A stretch of DNA of 16,742 nucleotides, taken from positions 175,268 through 192,009 of the forward strand of contig PJRA01000160.1 in NCBI GenBank assembly GCA_016987375.1, given 5' to 3'. Below are positions 1 to 9,522 of this stretch, one piece after another. Below the pieces are notes generated by a model. That model was not told the origin of the DNA. It made no database searches and was given only the letters and a program-made list of their open reading frames with translations. The first letter of the stretch is position 1. Each line of letters starts with the position of its first letter. Position numbers and translations under genes: made by a program. The DNA comes from Brachionus koreanus (taxonomy: Eukaryota > Rotifera > Eurotatoria > Ploima > Brachionidae).

Positions 1-150
1 GGTCACATAATTTACATTTTCGTTCATCCATGTTGTGCTTACCATTGAATAGTGAACAGACGCTAAGTCAGGCCAAAAAACGTAGTTAAGGTCTTCATGA
101 TACTCATGTATAAATGGGAGCAGTCATTTATTATTAATCAGCTGGGCTTT
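1..150 (-). pseudogene. Tc1/mariner-superfamily transposase fragment (DDE_3-like), runs off left edge
   Basis: Read on the minus strand, the frame that ends flush at base 1 gives LLPFI (109-123), then FWPDLASVHYS and WMNENVNYV. The block 'llPFI...h.d..yvFWPDLAsvHYs' is the segment around the second catalytic Asp (the D of WPD) of a DDE_3 transposase in the Tc1/mariner superfamily. The third acidic residue (the NPPN..RPIE region) would lie beyond the left edge. An in-frame TGA at 124-126 sits where the family usually has Arg before LLPFI, consistent with a CGA to TGA change. The match fades upstream of about 150. It is a dead, partial copy as far as can be seen. The family assignment rests on motif recall, not on an alignment. 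Confidence 0.72.
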
Positions 151-280
151 TTTGTGTAAATAAAATAATTATAAATCAACATAAAAAATACAAGTATAAA
201 TTACCGATGCAGTAGCGAATATACTAATCAATTTAATGGTCGATTGACTTGATTGAAATTCGAATAAGTAAATTTTTCAA

Positions 281-313
281 TATAGTATAGTATAGTAGAA
301 TAGTGATTTATTG
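281..313 (-). repeat. LINE 3' tail: AATAAA followed by an ATAGT/ACTAT tandem repeat
   Basis: On the minus strand GCAATAAATC is followed by CACTATTCTACTATACTATACTATA, a short pentanucleotide tandem repeat that ends the element about 30 bases past the TAA of its reverse transcriptase frame. Non-LTR elements of the CR1/L2 type commonly end in such short microsatellite-like tails instead of a pure poly(A). The same arrangement (AATAAA then a pentamer tail) recurs at 13397 and 16037. Confidence 0.6.
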
Positions 314-1420
314 CAACGCATAAAATGCGTAAAATCTGACAACAGATTATGTGCAAAAAATATGATGAATGTTTTTGTCTATTTTTGCTTTAAAAATATC
401 GTTAGATTGAGCTTCCACTTCATCCACTCCCAAATTATTCCAGCCATTTACTACATGGTTTGTGAATAAGTGGTATCCTTGGGAACAATTTTTGATTTCT
501 TTTAATTTTGAATGGATGGCCACTTGTACTTCTGCTTGAAATAGTGAGTGAAAACTGCCATTTGAGGTGATCAATAATTCTTTTAACTCTAGAGCCTTTA
601 GTCTTTCACTGTAGATTAAATCTTTAAAACCTTGTTGAAAAGCCTCTTGAATTCTTTTATCTTTACTGGAATAGCATACTCTAAATGAGGCCTTACAAGA
701 ATTTTATAATGTAATTTAATGACCATCTGTGTCCGAAAATTAATACCATGAAGAACTTGATCCAAAGACCATTCATTAAACCAGCTAATTAATGAAACAA
801 TATCATCTTGAAGTAACTTAAATGATTCATGAGGATTCTATCGATCAATAATACAGAATATCTTGCAGTCATCTGCATAAATGTTTTTTAGTCTGTTGGG
901 CAAATCATTAATATAAAATTGTGAAGAGCATTGAACCTTGTGGTAAACCACTAGTAAGCCATTCGGATTCTGTTTTCTCAACTACAACTCTTTGTTTACG
1001 ATGACTAAGAAACATTTCAATTCATTTTTTTCATAGCATTCCGTCAATACCAAGTCGTTTAAGTTTATATAAAAGTTTTGAGTGATTCACTCTATCGAAG
1101 GATTAGAGAAATTCCTATAGAGTACATCCACTTGATTGCCTAGAGAAATTTGATGTGTAAAAATATCAAGACTTTCGAGTTGGTTTGTAGTACACGATTT
1201 ATGATGAATAAATCTATGTTGATTAATTATTAATTCATTTATTTTCAAGACAAAAATTTAAAACCAAGTTTCTAATAATTCTCTCAGCAATACGGCATAG
1301 TATCGATGTGATTTAGATAGGCTTATAATTTTTACGGCCTGATCTATTTCCTTTTTTAAAAATCAGGTATGTCCTTGATTTCGATTTAAAGTCATACCAT
1401 ATTCAAAGCCTTTTAAATTT
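281..1420 (-). pseudogene. decayed non-LTR retrotransposon (LINE, CR1/Jockey/L2-like reverse transcriptase)
   Basis: Reverse transcriptase pieces appear in the right order on the minus strand, but in shifting frames. FKKGN...NYKPI and TSILCRIAERII lie at about 1262-1369. INQHRF...SCTTNQL and QVDVLY lie at about 1117-1236. SFDRVNHSKLLYKLKRLGID, FLSHRKQRVVVE and SGLPQGS lie at 931-1103. INDLP lies near 898-918, and the catalytic YADD at 868-879 is followed by CKIF. LISWFNEW is near 790, ILVRPHLEYAIPV at about 663-701, YSERLKALELKEL near 575-612, and the C-terminal VVNGWNNL...FKAKID ends at a TAA at 344-346. Several stops (TGA, TAA), at least three frameshifts and a deletion after PQGS make it non-functional. 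The RT order and the 'W(N)NL...FK..ID' ending suit the CR1/L2/Jockey group; I cannot pick the clade. No endonuclease domain is visible upstream of about 1420, so the copy is 5'-truncated. Confidence 0.85.
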
Positions 1421-1663
1421 AAAGTGTTAAAAATATTTGAAATAATCTAATTATAGTTGTTTTTTTTTATAAGAAAAAGACAACAAAAAAAGCCTAATAA
1501 GAAAATAATTTCTCAATGTTGCAAAAAAAATTAACTAAAAATTTTTAAAAAATTAATGTATATATACAAAATAAACGATCTGTGATAAAATTTATTTTGA
1601 ATTTAACAGAAAATTTCTCTCTTATTTTTTTATTTAATAATATTCAAATAGAGAAATTTAAAA
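1421..1663 (+). other. AT-rich 5' flank of RPB2
   Basis: This stretch between the LINE remnant and the RPB2 start codon is dominated by A and T runs. It must contain the RPB2 promoter and 5' UTR, but no element stands out. A TATATATACAAAATAAA string at about 1559-1575, roughly 100 bases before the ATG, could be a TATA-like element; in sequence this AT-rich that has little weight. An in-frame TAG at 1649-1651 shows that the coding region does not extend further upstream without splicing. Confidence 0.4.
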
Positions 1664-4600
1664 ATGCTGGCTGATGATGATATAATGGGCTTTGACATGG
1701 GCGGTGGAATCGGTCTAGACTCGGAAGAAATCGATCCGGGTCTATGGCAAGAAGCGTGCTGGCTGGTAATATCATCATTTTTCAACGAAAAAGGTCTAGT
1801 GCGTCAACAGCTCGATTCATTCGATGACTTTATACAAATTTCAATTCAGCGTATAATCGAGGAAACGCCCGAGGTCGAGCTACAGGCCGAGGCACAACAC
1901 ACCAATGACGAGTCGGACAATGCTCCTAAATATTATCTAAAATTTGAACAAGTCTATCTATCTAAGCCGACCCATTGGGAAAAAAATGATGTACGAAACG
2001 AAAAGTTCGGTCCCAATGAAGCTCGCCTCCGCAACTTGACATACGCAGCGCCTCTTTGTGTTGACATAACCCAGCGAGTAGTCCGCTACAGTGGCAAAAG
2101 CTCGACAGAAAATTCAACTGTGTTTAAACAGGTACCGATAGGAAAAATTCCTATTATGTTAAAATCGTACTATTGTCTTTTGCATGATTTAGAAGACAAA
2201 GATTTGGCTGAGTTTGGTGAATGTCCGCTGGATCCAGGCGGATATTTTATTATAAATGGCTCGGAAAAAGTACTCATTGGACAAGAAAGAATGGCCACCA
2301 ACACTGTCTATGTTTTTTCAATGAAAGACCACAAATATGCCTATCGTTGTGAGATAAGATCGCTTTTAGAGAATTCAAGTAGACCTACAAGCACTTTATT
2401 TGTTAATTTACTAGCAAGAGGAAGTCAATCGAGTAGAAAAAGTGCAGTTGGTCAACTAATTGTGGCAATTATTCCCTATATTAAGGAAGAAATTCCGATT
2501 ATAGTGGTATTTAGAGCGCTAGGCTTTGAGTCCGATCGGGACATATTAGAGCATGTTGTGTACGATTTCGATGATCAGGAAATGATGGAAAAAATAAAGC
2601 CCTCTTTGGACGAGGCGTTTGTTATTCAGGATAGAAATGTAGCTCTTAGTTTTATTGGTACAAGAGGTGCTAGACCTGGTGTGACAAAAGAAAAGCGTAT
2701 CAAATACGCCAAAGAAATTTTACAAAAAGAAATGTTGCCGCATGTGGGCATAAGTGATTTTTGTGAGTCAAAAAAAGCCTATTTTCTCGGCTACATGGTT
2801 CACAGATTGTTGTTGGCAGCTTTGGGCAGACGCGAATTGGACGATCGCGATCACATTGGCAACAAACGTCTCGATTTAGCTGGTCCATTGCTCTCTCTTC
2901 TCTTCAGAGGACTATTCCGCACTCTGATCAAACAAATGAAGTCCTACGCCCAATACTATTTGGACAAAGGTCAAACATTTAATGTAGAAGTTTCCATAAA
3001 ACCTTTGATTATAACCGATGGCCTCAAGTATTCGCTAGCTACTGGAAATTGGGGAGATCAAAAAAAAGCCCATCAGGCTCGTGCTGGCGTCTCTCAAGTG
3101 CTCAACAGACTTACATACGCCTCTACTTTGTCTCATTTGCGTCGTGTCAACTCGCCAATTGGTCGAGATGGCAAATTGGCCAAACCACGTCAACTGCATA
3201 ACACACAATGGGGCGTTATTTGTCCGGCCGAGACACCCGAAGGTCATGCGGTCGGTCTGGTCAAAAATTTGGCACTCATGTCCTACATATCTGTTGGCTC
3301 GCAAGTAAATCCCATATTGGAGTTTTTAGAAGAGTGGAGCATGGAAAACTTGGAAGAAATTGCGCCTTCTACCATTCACGATGCCTCAAAAGTGTTTGTG
3401 AACGGCTGCTGGGTAGGCATACACAGAGATCCGGACCATTTAGTGGCCACTTTGAAAAAACTTCGCCGAGATATGGACATTATTGTCTCTGAAGTGTCCA
3501 TAATTAGGGAAATTAGAGAAAGAGAAATTAGAATTTACACAGATGCTGGACGCATTTGTCGTCCTTTGCTAATAGTCGAAGATCAAAAGCTTTTGCTCAA
3601 AAATAAGCACATTAATCAATTGAAAGAAAACGAGAATGGAATAAAGCCGTATAAATGGAAAGACTTAATTGCCGATGGTGTGGTTGAGTATGTGGACACT
3701 TTGGAAGAAGAGACATGCATGATAGCCATGACACCCGAAGACTTGCAGCAAACAGAATATTGTTCGACATATACCCACTGCGAAATTCATCCTTCAATGA
3801 TCTTAGGCGTGTGTGCAAGTATTATTCCATTTCCGGATCATAATCAATCTCCGCGTAACACATATCAAAGTGCTATGGGTAAACAAGCCATGGGTGTGTA
3901 CATTACCAACTATCATATTCGAATGGACACTCTAGCACATGTTCTATTTTACCCACAAAAACCGCTTGCTACAACGCGTTCAATGCAATTTTTGCGTTTT
4001 AGTGAGCTTCCAGCTGGCATCAACGCCATTGTGGCCATTCTGTCCTACACTGGTTATAATCAGGAAGATTCAATTATTCTTAATTGGAGTTCAGTTGATC
4101 GTGGATTTTTTAGATCAGCTTTTTGGAGGTCGTATCGCGATTCTGAGTCCAAGCGAAATTACGACCAAGTAGAAACGTTTGAAAAACCTGAGAGAAGCAC
4201 TTGTTCAGGCATGAGAAATGCTATTTATGACAAGCTAGAAGACGATGGCATTATTGCGCCTGGGACTCGTGTCAGTGGTGATGATGTTATAATTGGCAAG
4301 ACATTGACTTTGCCCGAAAATGAAGACGAGCTCGGTAATCCAGGAGCTGTTAAAAAATTTACCAAAAAAGATGCAAGTACATTTTTGAGAGCATCAGAAA
4401 CAGGCATTATTGATCAAGTGCTTGTCAGTGTGAGCAATGAGGGCTATAAGTTTGTCAAAGTAAAAGTGAGAACTGTTAAAACACCACAAATTGGCGACAA
4501 GTTTGCCTCACGTCACGGTCAAAAAGGTACCTGTGGTATGCTTTATAAGATGGAAGATATGCCTTTTTCATGCAAGGGAATTACGCCTGATTTAGTTATA

Positions 4601-5224
4601 AATCCACATGCTATTCCATCTCGTATGACAATTGGTCACTTGATCGAGTGTCTCCAGTCCAAAGTAAGTGCTAACAAAGGAGAGATTGGAGATGCGACGC
4701 CGTTCAATGACGCAGTCACTGTTCAGGAAATATCAAAGCTTTTGGCCGGCTATGATTTTCAATTGAGAGGTAACGAAGTTATGTACAATGGTTTTACAGG
4801 ACGTAAGCTAAATTCGCAAGTGTTTTTGGGCCCCACTTATTATCAAAGATTGAAGCATATGGTAGATGATAAGATTCATTCGAGAGCTAGAGGTCCTGTG
4901 CAAATTTTGAACAGACAACCTATGGAGGGCCGTTCTCGTGATGGTGGTCTTCGTTTTGGTGAGATGGAGCGTGATTGTCAAATTTCTCATGGAGCAGCAC
5001 AATTTCTGAAAGAAAGACTATTTGAAGTGTCCGATCCGTATCGCGTGCATGTTTGTAATTTTTGCGGATTGATTGCCATTGCTCAGCTCAAACAAAAGGC
5101 TTACGAATGCAAGGGATGCAAAAATACTACACAAATATCTCAAATACGAATACCCTATGCTTGTAAATTGTTGTTTCAAGAGCTTATGTCCATGGGCATA
5201 GCCCCTAGAATGATGGTTAGCTAG
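1664..5224 (+). CDS. RPB2 (POLR2B): DNA-directed RNA polymerase II subunit RPB2, complete and intronless
   Basis: This is the second-largest subunit of nuclear RNA polymerase II, which with RPB1 forms the cleft and active centre that makes mRNA. The 1186 residues compare with 1174 in human and 1224 in yeast. Recognisable parts in order: protrusion and lobe ([29 protein letters not shown]); the fork region ([50 protein letters not shown]); the hybrid-binding domain with GYNQEDS at 797-803, including the acidic pair E801/D802 near the active site; [12 protein letters not shown] at 944-955, whose K946 and K954 match the conserved nucleic-acid-contacting lysines; a wall/anchor block with [18 protein letters not shown]; and a zinc site C1131/C1134/C1149/C1152. 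It matches RPB2, not the Pol I or Pol III paralogues, along its whole length. The start is set by an in-frame TAG 15 bases upstream and an AAAATG context. It ends in TAG, uses TGG for all Trp, and has no intron, frameshift or internal stop. The N-terminus ([15 protein letters not shown]) is acidic and glycine-rich and lineage-variable, as in other RPB2 proteins. Confidence 0.98.
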   Translation: MLADDDIMGFDMGGGIGLDSEEIDPGLWQEACWLVISSFFNEKGLVRQQLDSFDDFIQISIQRIIEETPEVELQAEAQHTNDESDNAPKYYLKFEQVYLSKPTHWEKNDVRNEKFGPNEARLRNLTYAAPLCVDITQRVVRYSGKSSTENSTVFKQVPIGKIPIMLKSYYCLLHDLEDKDLAEFGECPLDPGGYFIINGSEKVLIGQERMATNTVYVFSMKDHKYAYRCEIRSLLENSSRPTSTLFVNLLARGSQSSRKSAVGQLIVAIIPYIKEEIPIIVVFRALGFESDRDILEHVVYDFDDQEMMEKIKPSLDEAFVIQDRNVALSFIGTRGARPGVTKEKRIKYAKEILQKEMLPHVGISDFCESKKAYFLGYMVHRLLLAALGRRELDDRDHIGNKRLDLAGPLLSLLFRGLFRTLIKQMKSYAQYYLDKGQTFNVEVSIKPLIITDGLKYSLATGNWGDQKKAHQARAGVSQVLNRLTYASTLSHLRRVNSPIGRDGKLAKPRQLHNTQWGVICPAETPEGHAVGLVKNLALMSYISVGSQVNPILEFLEEWSMENLEEIAPSTIHDASKVFVNGCWVGIHRDPDHLVATLKKLRRDMDIIVSEVSIIREIREREIRIYTDAGRICRPLLIVEDQKLLLKNKHINQLKENENGIKPYKWKDLIADGVVEYVDTLEEETCMIAMTPEDLQQTEYCSTYTHCEIHPSMILGVCASIIPFPDHNQSPRNTYQSAMGKQAMGVYITNYHIRMDTLAHVLFYPQKPLATTRSMQFLRFSELPAGINAIVAILSYTGYNQEDSIILNWSSVDRGFFRSAFWRSYRDSESKRNYDQVETFEKPERSTCSGMRNAIYDKLEDDGIIAPGTRVSGDDVIIGKTLTLPENEDELGNPGAVKKFTKKDASTFLRASETGIIDQVLVSVSNEGYKFVKVKVRTVKTPQIGDKFASRHGQKGTCGMLYKMEDMPFSCKGITPDLVINPHAIPSRMTIGHLIECLQSKVSANKGEIGDATPFNDAVTVQEISKLLAGYDFQLRGNEVMYNGFTGRKLNSQVFLGPTYYQRLKHMVDDKIHSRARGPVQILNRQPMEGRSRDGGLRFGEMERDCQISHGAAQFLKERLFEVSDPYRVHVCNFCGLIAIAQLKQKAYECKGCKNTTQISQIRIPYACKLLFQELMSMGIAPRMMVS

Positions 5225-5330
5225 GCCTATTTGTCTCATATTATTTTATATTATTGTTGTCTTTAAATTAATTAAGATAAATTAAGGAAAAAAATTTTCT
5301 TCTTAAAAGAAATTCTAAACTCAAGTGTAT

Positions 5331-5376
5331 AATAAATAATAAATAGTTTTGATTAATCTTTTTTTCAATAAATAAA
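5331..5376 (+). promoter_or_regulatory. candidate polyadenylation signals of RPB2
   Basis: AATAAA occurs at 5331-5336 and again, overlapping, at 5367-5372 and 5371-5376, about 105-150 bases after the RPB2 stop codon. These are the first canonical signals in the 3' flank. In DNA this rich in A and T, AATAAA also occurs by chance, so the assignment rests on position alone. Confidence 0.45.
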
Positions 5377-5937
5377 TTTCCTTGGTTCATTTTGAATAAA
5401 AATAATGAAGACTTTTAAATTATATTGATGAATCTTCTTTAGGCATTGTGAATTTTTAGACAAAAAATAAAATATTAAAATTGAAAAATTATTGTTTTAT
5501 ACAGTATGTGAAAAAATTTAGAAATTAATTATTATTTTTATCTAGAATTGTTTATTTTTTATTGACGAAAAATAGAGTTTATAAAAAAAAAATAATAATC
5601 CTAATTTGTAGGGTTTTTTTTCTACAATTTGATAGATCAAAGTCGGCATAAAAATTTAAAATCAAAAAACTTCCTATAAAATTTAAAAATTTAGAAAGTT
5701 CAGAAATTCGGATAATCCAAAAGATTAAACAATTAAATCAATCTTTTTTCACACTTTTATGATATTCTTACATATCTCATAATATTTATTAAATTGTACA
5801 CTTAAACTATTTAATTTAAATACTCTCCAAGTCCAAAAATTTTTATTTTGCCAAAAAAATGGGGAAAAAATGTGACAAGCCCACTTAAATGGCTGATCTT
5901 GGGTCTGCCAAAAAGTTGAGGTAAAAAGTAAAATGAG
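5377..5937. other. AT-rich intergenic stretch, no gene seen
   Basis: Between the RPB2 3' flank and the Tc1 remnant I see only low-complexity AT-rich sequence. One short stem (TTGTAG, T run, CTACAA at about 5608-5630) is the only local structure. The last 50 bases (from about 5890) may be the decayed N-terminal end of the Tc1 transposase, but the match is too weak to claim. Confidence 0.4.
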
Positions 5938-6411
5938 ATTGCCAAGCTTTAAGTTGTATCTCCAAAATGTGTCGCTTCAACTAAAAAACGATAAGAAGAA
6001 ACTGTGACTGATCGAAGCCGTTCTGGTAGATCTCGAAAGCTAACTTTTAGGAATGAAAATTACATTTTTAGAATAATTAGAAAAGAACCTAAATCTATCA
6101 AAACTTACCTCTGAATTAAATTCTAAAACTAAAGAGGCTATGATAAGTAAGTATACTGTAATGAGATTTCTCCAAAAAAAGGTTTAGAGTCTCATACAGC
6201 GGTCAGAAAACGGCTTCTCAGTTTAAATGATAGACAAAAAGTATTAAAGTGGTGTAAACAGAGGCTTAATTGGACAGTTGATGATTGATCCAGAATTATT
6301 TACAGTGACGAGTCTAGTTTTTAGGTCTTTAATCATAAATCAAGAGTAATTGTAAAAAGATTTAGAAATGATTAATTTCATCCAAAGTTCTGTATACCCA
6401 AGTTACAATAT
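5938..6411 (+). pseudogene. truncated Tc1-type transposase remnant
   Basis: The plus strand shows the DNA-binding and early catalytic part of a Tc1 transposase in broken frames. IAKL and then VVSPKCVASTKKR (paired-like HTH) lead to EETVTDRSRSGRSRKLT, the linker with the GRPR-like AT-hook region. After a frameshift near 6105 come SKYTVMRFLQKKGLESHTAVRK, RLLSLNDRQKVLKWCKQRLNW and IIYSDESSF. The D of SDES is the first catalytic Asp. The match then fades through RVIVKRFRND and FHPKFCIPK at about 6411. In-frame stops include a TGA where the family has Trp just before the SDES motif and a TAG after ESSF. The second Asp and the last acidic residue are missing: the copy stops about 15 bases before the left end of the 6427-10228 transposon, and no continuation is visible beyond that element's right end. 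Confidence 0.82.
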
Positions 6412-6426
6412 ATAATATATCTCAAG

Positions 6427-6508
6427 TTTATCAGCTGATACAAAGCATGTAAAACTCTAGTTAAAGGCCCTTAGGTTATAACTTTGACTATTTTGCCCCT
6501 TATATTAG
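6427..6508. repeat. left terminal inverted repeat of the 3.8-kb transposon
   Basis: It contains the outer 20-mer TTTATCAGCTGATACAAAGC and, after a 16-base spacer, an inner block with AAAGGCCCTTAGG and ATTTTGCCCCTTAT. Both have reverse-complement partners at the right end. The outer block includes the 12-base perfect palindrome TATCAGCTGATA (6429-6440), a plausible transposase binding site. Confidence 0.75.
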
Positions 6509-6687
6509 CAAATGAATATGCACAATCTCTGAATTGATTCTATCATTAAATTTTAAGAAATGTTCAAATTAACAAAAAAAACAAGCATATTTCGATGCTA
6601 ATTATAAAAAAAATAAATTTGTTTATAGTTGATTAAAATGTTTATTTAATTAAAGAAAAACTGAATTACAAAACAATTAAATATAAT

Positions 6688-7185
6688 TTAAATCAAAATA
6701 TATAAACAATTTCCAATACAAATTTTAGGAATAACCTTTTCTATATTACTTGGTTCTAAATCATCAACTAAGTAAGAGCTTTCATTAAATTTAAAAATTC
6801 CTTTGAAATGATTTACTAAATGGATCGTTCAACATAAAAATTTATATTTTTTCTGATTTAATTCAATAATTTCTGGCAAAGAATCATAGTATATTTGTTC
6901 ATTGTATTTTGTTTCTACGAAGAGCCATGGTGGAAATGTGAGAATAATTAGGGATTTTTTTAATGGATTTTTACATAAATTACAGCTGTCAGTTCGTGTA
7001 AGACTAAACAATATTTCTTTGTCTTTTTTTTCGAAGTAAAAATTGGATATAGAAAGATTAGATTTGTATCCACATAAAGCATTTGAACATTCTTTTATAA
7101 CTTCAAGTTTTTGAATATGAATAAGATAATCAAAAAAAAATTCAAATTCATTTCCAAAAGTCGATGAATATATTTTATTCCTATG
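6688..7185 (-). pseudogene. in-frame continuation of the transposon protein: USP/UCH-like peptidase C-terminal half with His box
   Basis: After the TGA that closes the main frame (7186-7188) the same frame stays open and recognisable. STFGNEFEFFFDYL is followed by two cysteine pairs (ECSNALCGYK and DSCNLCKNP) that look like the zinc ribbon within a USP catalytic domain. Then come LTFPPWLFVE and SLPEIIELNQKKYKFLC. A second TGA (6829-6831) interrupts the frame, followed by TIHLVNHFKGIF and SSYLVDDLEPS, and a TAA at 6688-6690. 'Y.flc..iH..NHF.gif...syl.DDl' has the shape of the His box of C19 (USP/UCH) peptidases: catalytic His at 6808-6810, with a following Asp pair near 6760-6765. Together with the Cys box upstream (Cys codon 7417-7419) this completes a C19-like catalytic set across both stops. 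The USP assignment is from motif shape and order and needs a profile search. Confidence 0.6.
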
Positions 7186-9522
7186 TCAAATCTCAGGACT
7201 GAATTTTTTGGGAATTTTTAAAACATTATCAAAATCAATATTGCAAATACCTGTTAGCCAAAATTTTCGAGCAACATTCCAGTCATTCAATTCGATTAAG
7301 TCTATCAGTTTAAGTATTTCTTGTTTGACATTTGAAGAAGAATTTCTTAATTTGGGTACAATTTCGGGAGAGAGTTTTGTCGAAAACCAAAGCCCCAGTA
7401 GAAAATAATCAATTGTGCATGTATTTTTTAATATAATATGATTATTTTTATGACAAAATTTAGCTCCCCAATTTGGTATATGCGATAAAAAGGAATCTGA
7501 TAATGATTGTTTTTTTTTTTTGCTAACCAAGTCTTTATCAAAAGCAAATGAGTAAGATCTTTTCATAAATTGTTCTACCTTTTCCTTTTCTTTCGAAAAA
7601 ATGTTATTTACATAATTACAATCAAGATCTTGTTGTTTAGGTTGGTAATCAATATAATCATTTTCATTTTCTGATTCAGAGCTTTCTTTTAAATTATAAC
7701 CATTAAAAACTGACATTAGATATTCAGCTGGATTTGGAATATTTTTATTAGTTTTGGCAAAGGATAGATAATATATAATACTGGCAATATGAGAACAGCA
7801 TCCAACAGTTCTCATTCCAGATTTACATGTACAAAACCAACTTTCAATCGCATTGGGTTCGTTTATATTTGGGAAATACTTTATATAAACCTTGTATTTT
7901 GTTGTATTCGAATGTCTTGATTGAATATTAGCGTACAAAATTTTTGAATTAATTAATTTATCATTTAGCTTGTTAACCATTATTTCATACTTTCCATTAT
8001 TAAAATGTTCCGCTAGATAACTTTTACTTTGTGTTAGTTGGTAACTTCCTAGAGTTATTTGATTCTTTATGAACTCTTCATCAATTTGTGGAAAATCTTT
8101 AATATCATATGACTCTAATTTTACAAATAAACTTTTTCTGTGGAGCTTTTGTTCTTTTACTAGTATTTCAGGTTCGTTTATCTTATTGAGTCGGTTTTTT
8201 ATATTTTTTACAATTTCAATTTTATCATCATTATAAAAAAAACTTTGCCTTTTAAAAAACTTGTTTACTAAAGCACCAGCTATTCTGTAGTCGCTTAAAG
8301 TGTGATTTAGACTTTTATTTTTCACTTCTCCCAATGCTTTGAAGGACTTCTTTGAAAAAGCATTTAAGGCTTCTACAACCCATCTTGTTTTAGTAACAAG
8401 TCTTGATTTATTTGCATCTAGAGTACTTGATTCATTATTTTTATTAGTAAAACAAGTAGGCATCCTTGCATTTAATCTAAAATCTTCTTCTAGATTTTTA
8501 ATGCAATCTCGGAAACCTCTGTCAAGCAACAGAATATCTCCAGGCTTTATCAATCGTTTTAAATCATCTTCTTTTTTTAAAATATCGAGAAGTATTGTTG
8601 AGTCGTTTTTTGTTGCCTGAAATAAACCATAGATGTCAACTATCAGACCATCAGTGGTGCAAATAACAAAAGGCTTGACAAGATGTCTTTTTTTCTGGAC
8701 ACTGTAAGTTAAACGCTGGAATTGATTGTTAGAACTTCGTTCACAATAACAGTAGGTTCCGTCACAAACTAAAATTAATTGTTGTTCTCTTTCACAGAAG
8801 AGTTCACTCGAAATAAAACTGTTATGTCTTAACCACTCGTTTCTTGGTTTCATATTTGGTCCAATGTTTGATGGAACAAAATCTTTTAATAAGGATTCAC
8901 GAACTTGTTGGCATATCTTGCTGACATCTATTTGGCTTATATCAAAATGAGTTCCAATTGTGGCTTGATCTAGGCCTGTTTTTAACCAAAACAAATAAAC
9001 AATTAAGGCTTGAGATCGTGTTCTGACAATAGAATTTCTCAATGATCTCAATGAATCGTGTAAAATTATAAAGTCTGCTTTTTTAAAACCAGAATTTTTT
9101 ACACATAGTTCATTACAGATTAAATGCGGGAATTCAAATTTTGACAAAAGTCCCCTTTTTTTCGAAAATATTCTAAACTGTTCCAACAAAGATTCGATAT
9201 ATTTTTGAATTATTTTTGTTTTATTTTTACATAAAGTTAATTGATTGAGAGAATCATTATCAAGAAGATTCGAATCATCAAAATGTGATGAGCAGCATCT
9301 TGATCCTGATGGAATTAATACATTTTTATGAATATAAGTATCAACTATTGCTTCCATCGAAATGAGTCTCAATTTGATGTTTGTGAACTTTTCATTATTC
9401 TTTTTACAAACAAAACAAAATCTATGTGAGGCCGTTGTACTCGAAATATCAATGAAAAAGTTTTTATCTATGTTTTTTTCAAGAAACGTTTTTGTCTCTT
9501 CTTCATTGAAATATTTGGCCAT
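7186..9522 (-). CDS. DDE transposase (PIF/Harbinger/IS5-like) with THAP-like finger, SWIM finger and C19-like Cys box
   Basis: This 778-residue frame starts at the first in-frame ATG (9522). The domains in order are: a C2CH finger C36-x2-C39...C77-x2-H80 (RFCFVCKK...RCCSSHF) that resembles a THAP finger; an HTH at about 173-215 (FWLKTGLDQATIGTHFDISQ); and a DDE_Tnp_4-type catalytic core with D254 (VCDGTY), D307 (NDST) and E384 (WVVEALNAF), plus the conserved LLDRGF at D334. This core would cut and join the element's own ends. A SWIM zinc finger follows, C564-x-C566-x9-C576-x-H578 (FCTCKSG...GCCSH). Near the end NTCTIDYFLLGLWF places Cys702 in a USP-like Cys box. The frame closes with TGA at 7186-7188, but homologous-looking sequence continues beyond it. 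Codon use is much more AT-rich than in RPB2. The long open frame suggests a young insertion; whether it is still active is unknown. Confidence 0.85.
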   Translation of the reverse strand: MAKYFNEEETKTFLEKNIDKNFFIDISSTTASHRFCFVCKKNNEKFTNIKLRLISMEAIVDTYIHKNVLIPSGSRCCSSHFDDSNLLDNDSLNQLTLCKNKTKIIQKYIESLLEQFRIFSKKRGLLSKFEFPHLICNELCVKNSGFKKADFIILHDSLRSLRNSIVRTRSQALIVYLFWLKTGLDQATIGTHFDISQIDVSKICQQVRESLLKDFVPSNIGPNMKPRNEWLRHNSFISSELFCEREQQLILVCDGTYCYCERSSNNQFQRLTYSVQKKRHLVKPFVICTTDGLIVDIYGLFQATKNDSTILLDILKKEDDLKRLIKPGDILLLDRGFRDCIKNLEEDFRLNARMPTCFTNKNNESSTLDANKSRLVTKTRWVVEALNAFSKKSFKALGEVKNKSLNHTLSDYRIAGALVNKFFKRQSFFYNDDKIEIVKNIKNRLNKINEPEILVKEQKLHRKSLFVKLESYDIKDFPQIDEEFIKNQITLGSYQLTQSKSYLAEHFNNGKYEIMVNKLNDKLINSKILYANIQSRHSNTTKYKVYIKYFPNINEPNAIESWFCTCKSGMRTVGCCSHIASIIYYLSFAKTNKNIPNPAEYLMSVFNGYNLKESSESENENDYIDYQPKQQDLDCNYVNNIFSKEKEKVEQFMKRSYSFAFDKDLVSKKKKQSLSDSFLSHIPNWGAKFCHKNNHIILKNTCTIDYFLLGLWFSTKLSPEIVPKLRNSSSNVKQEILKLIDLIELNDWNVARKFWLTGICNIDFDNVLKIPKKFSPEI

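Noticed and set aside
1..31. An ATG-started zinc-finger-like peptide (MDERKCKLCD) at the left edge on the minus strand
   Set aside because: The overlapping frame gives a clear transposase motif (FWPDLASVHYS), which explains the sequence better than a ten-residue fragment.
2700..5239. Short open frames of 60-94 codons inside RPB2 in other frames and on the other strand
   Set aside because: They lie wholly within, or overlap, the conserved RPB2 frame, show no motifs, and are expected by-products of a long coding sequence.
1664..9522. A variant genetic code reading TGA as Trp or another amino acid, suggested by TGA at Trp positions in remnants
   Set aside because: RPB2 uses TGG for all Trp and has no TGA in 1186 codons, and the 778-codon transposase frame also has none internally. 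The TGAs are confined to decayed or interrupted elements.
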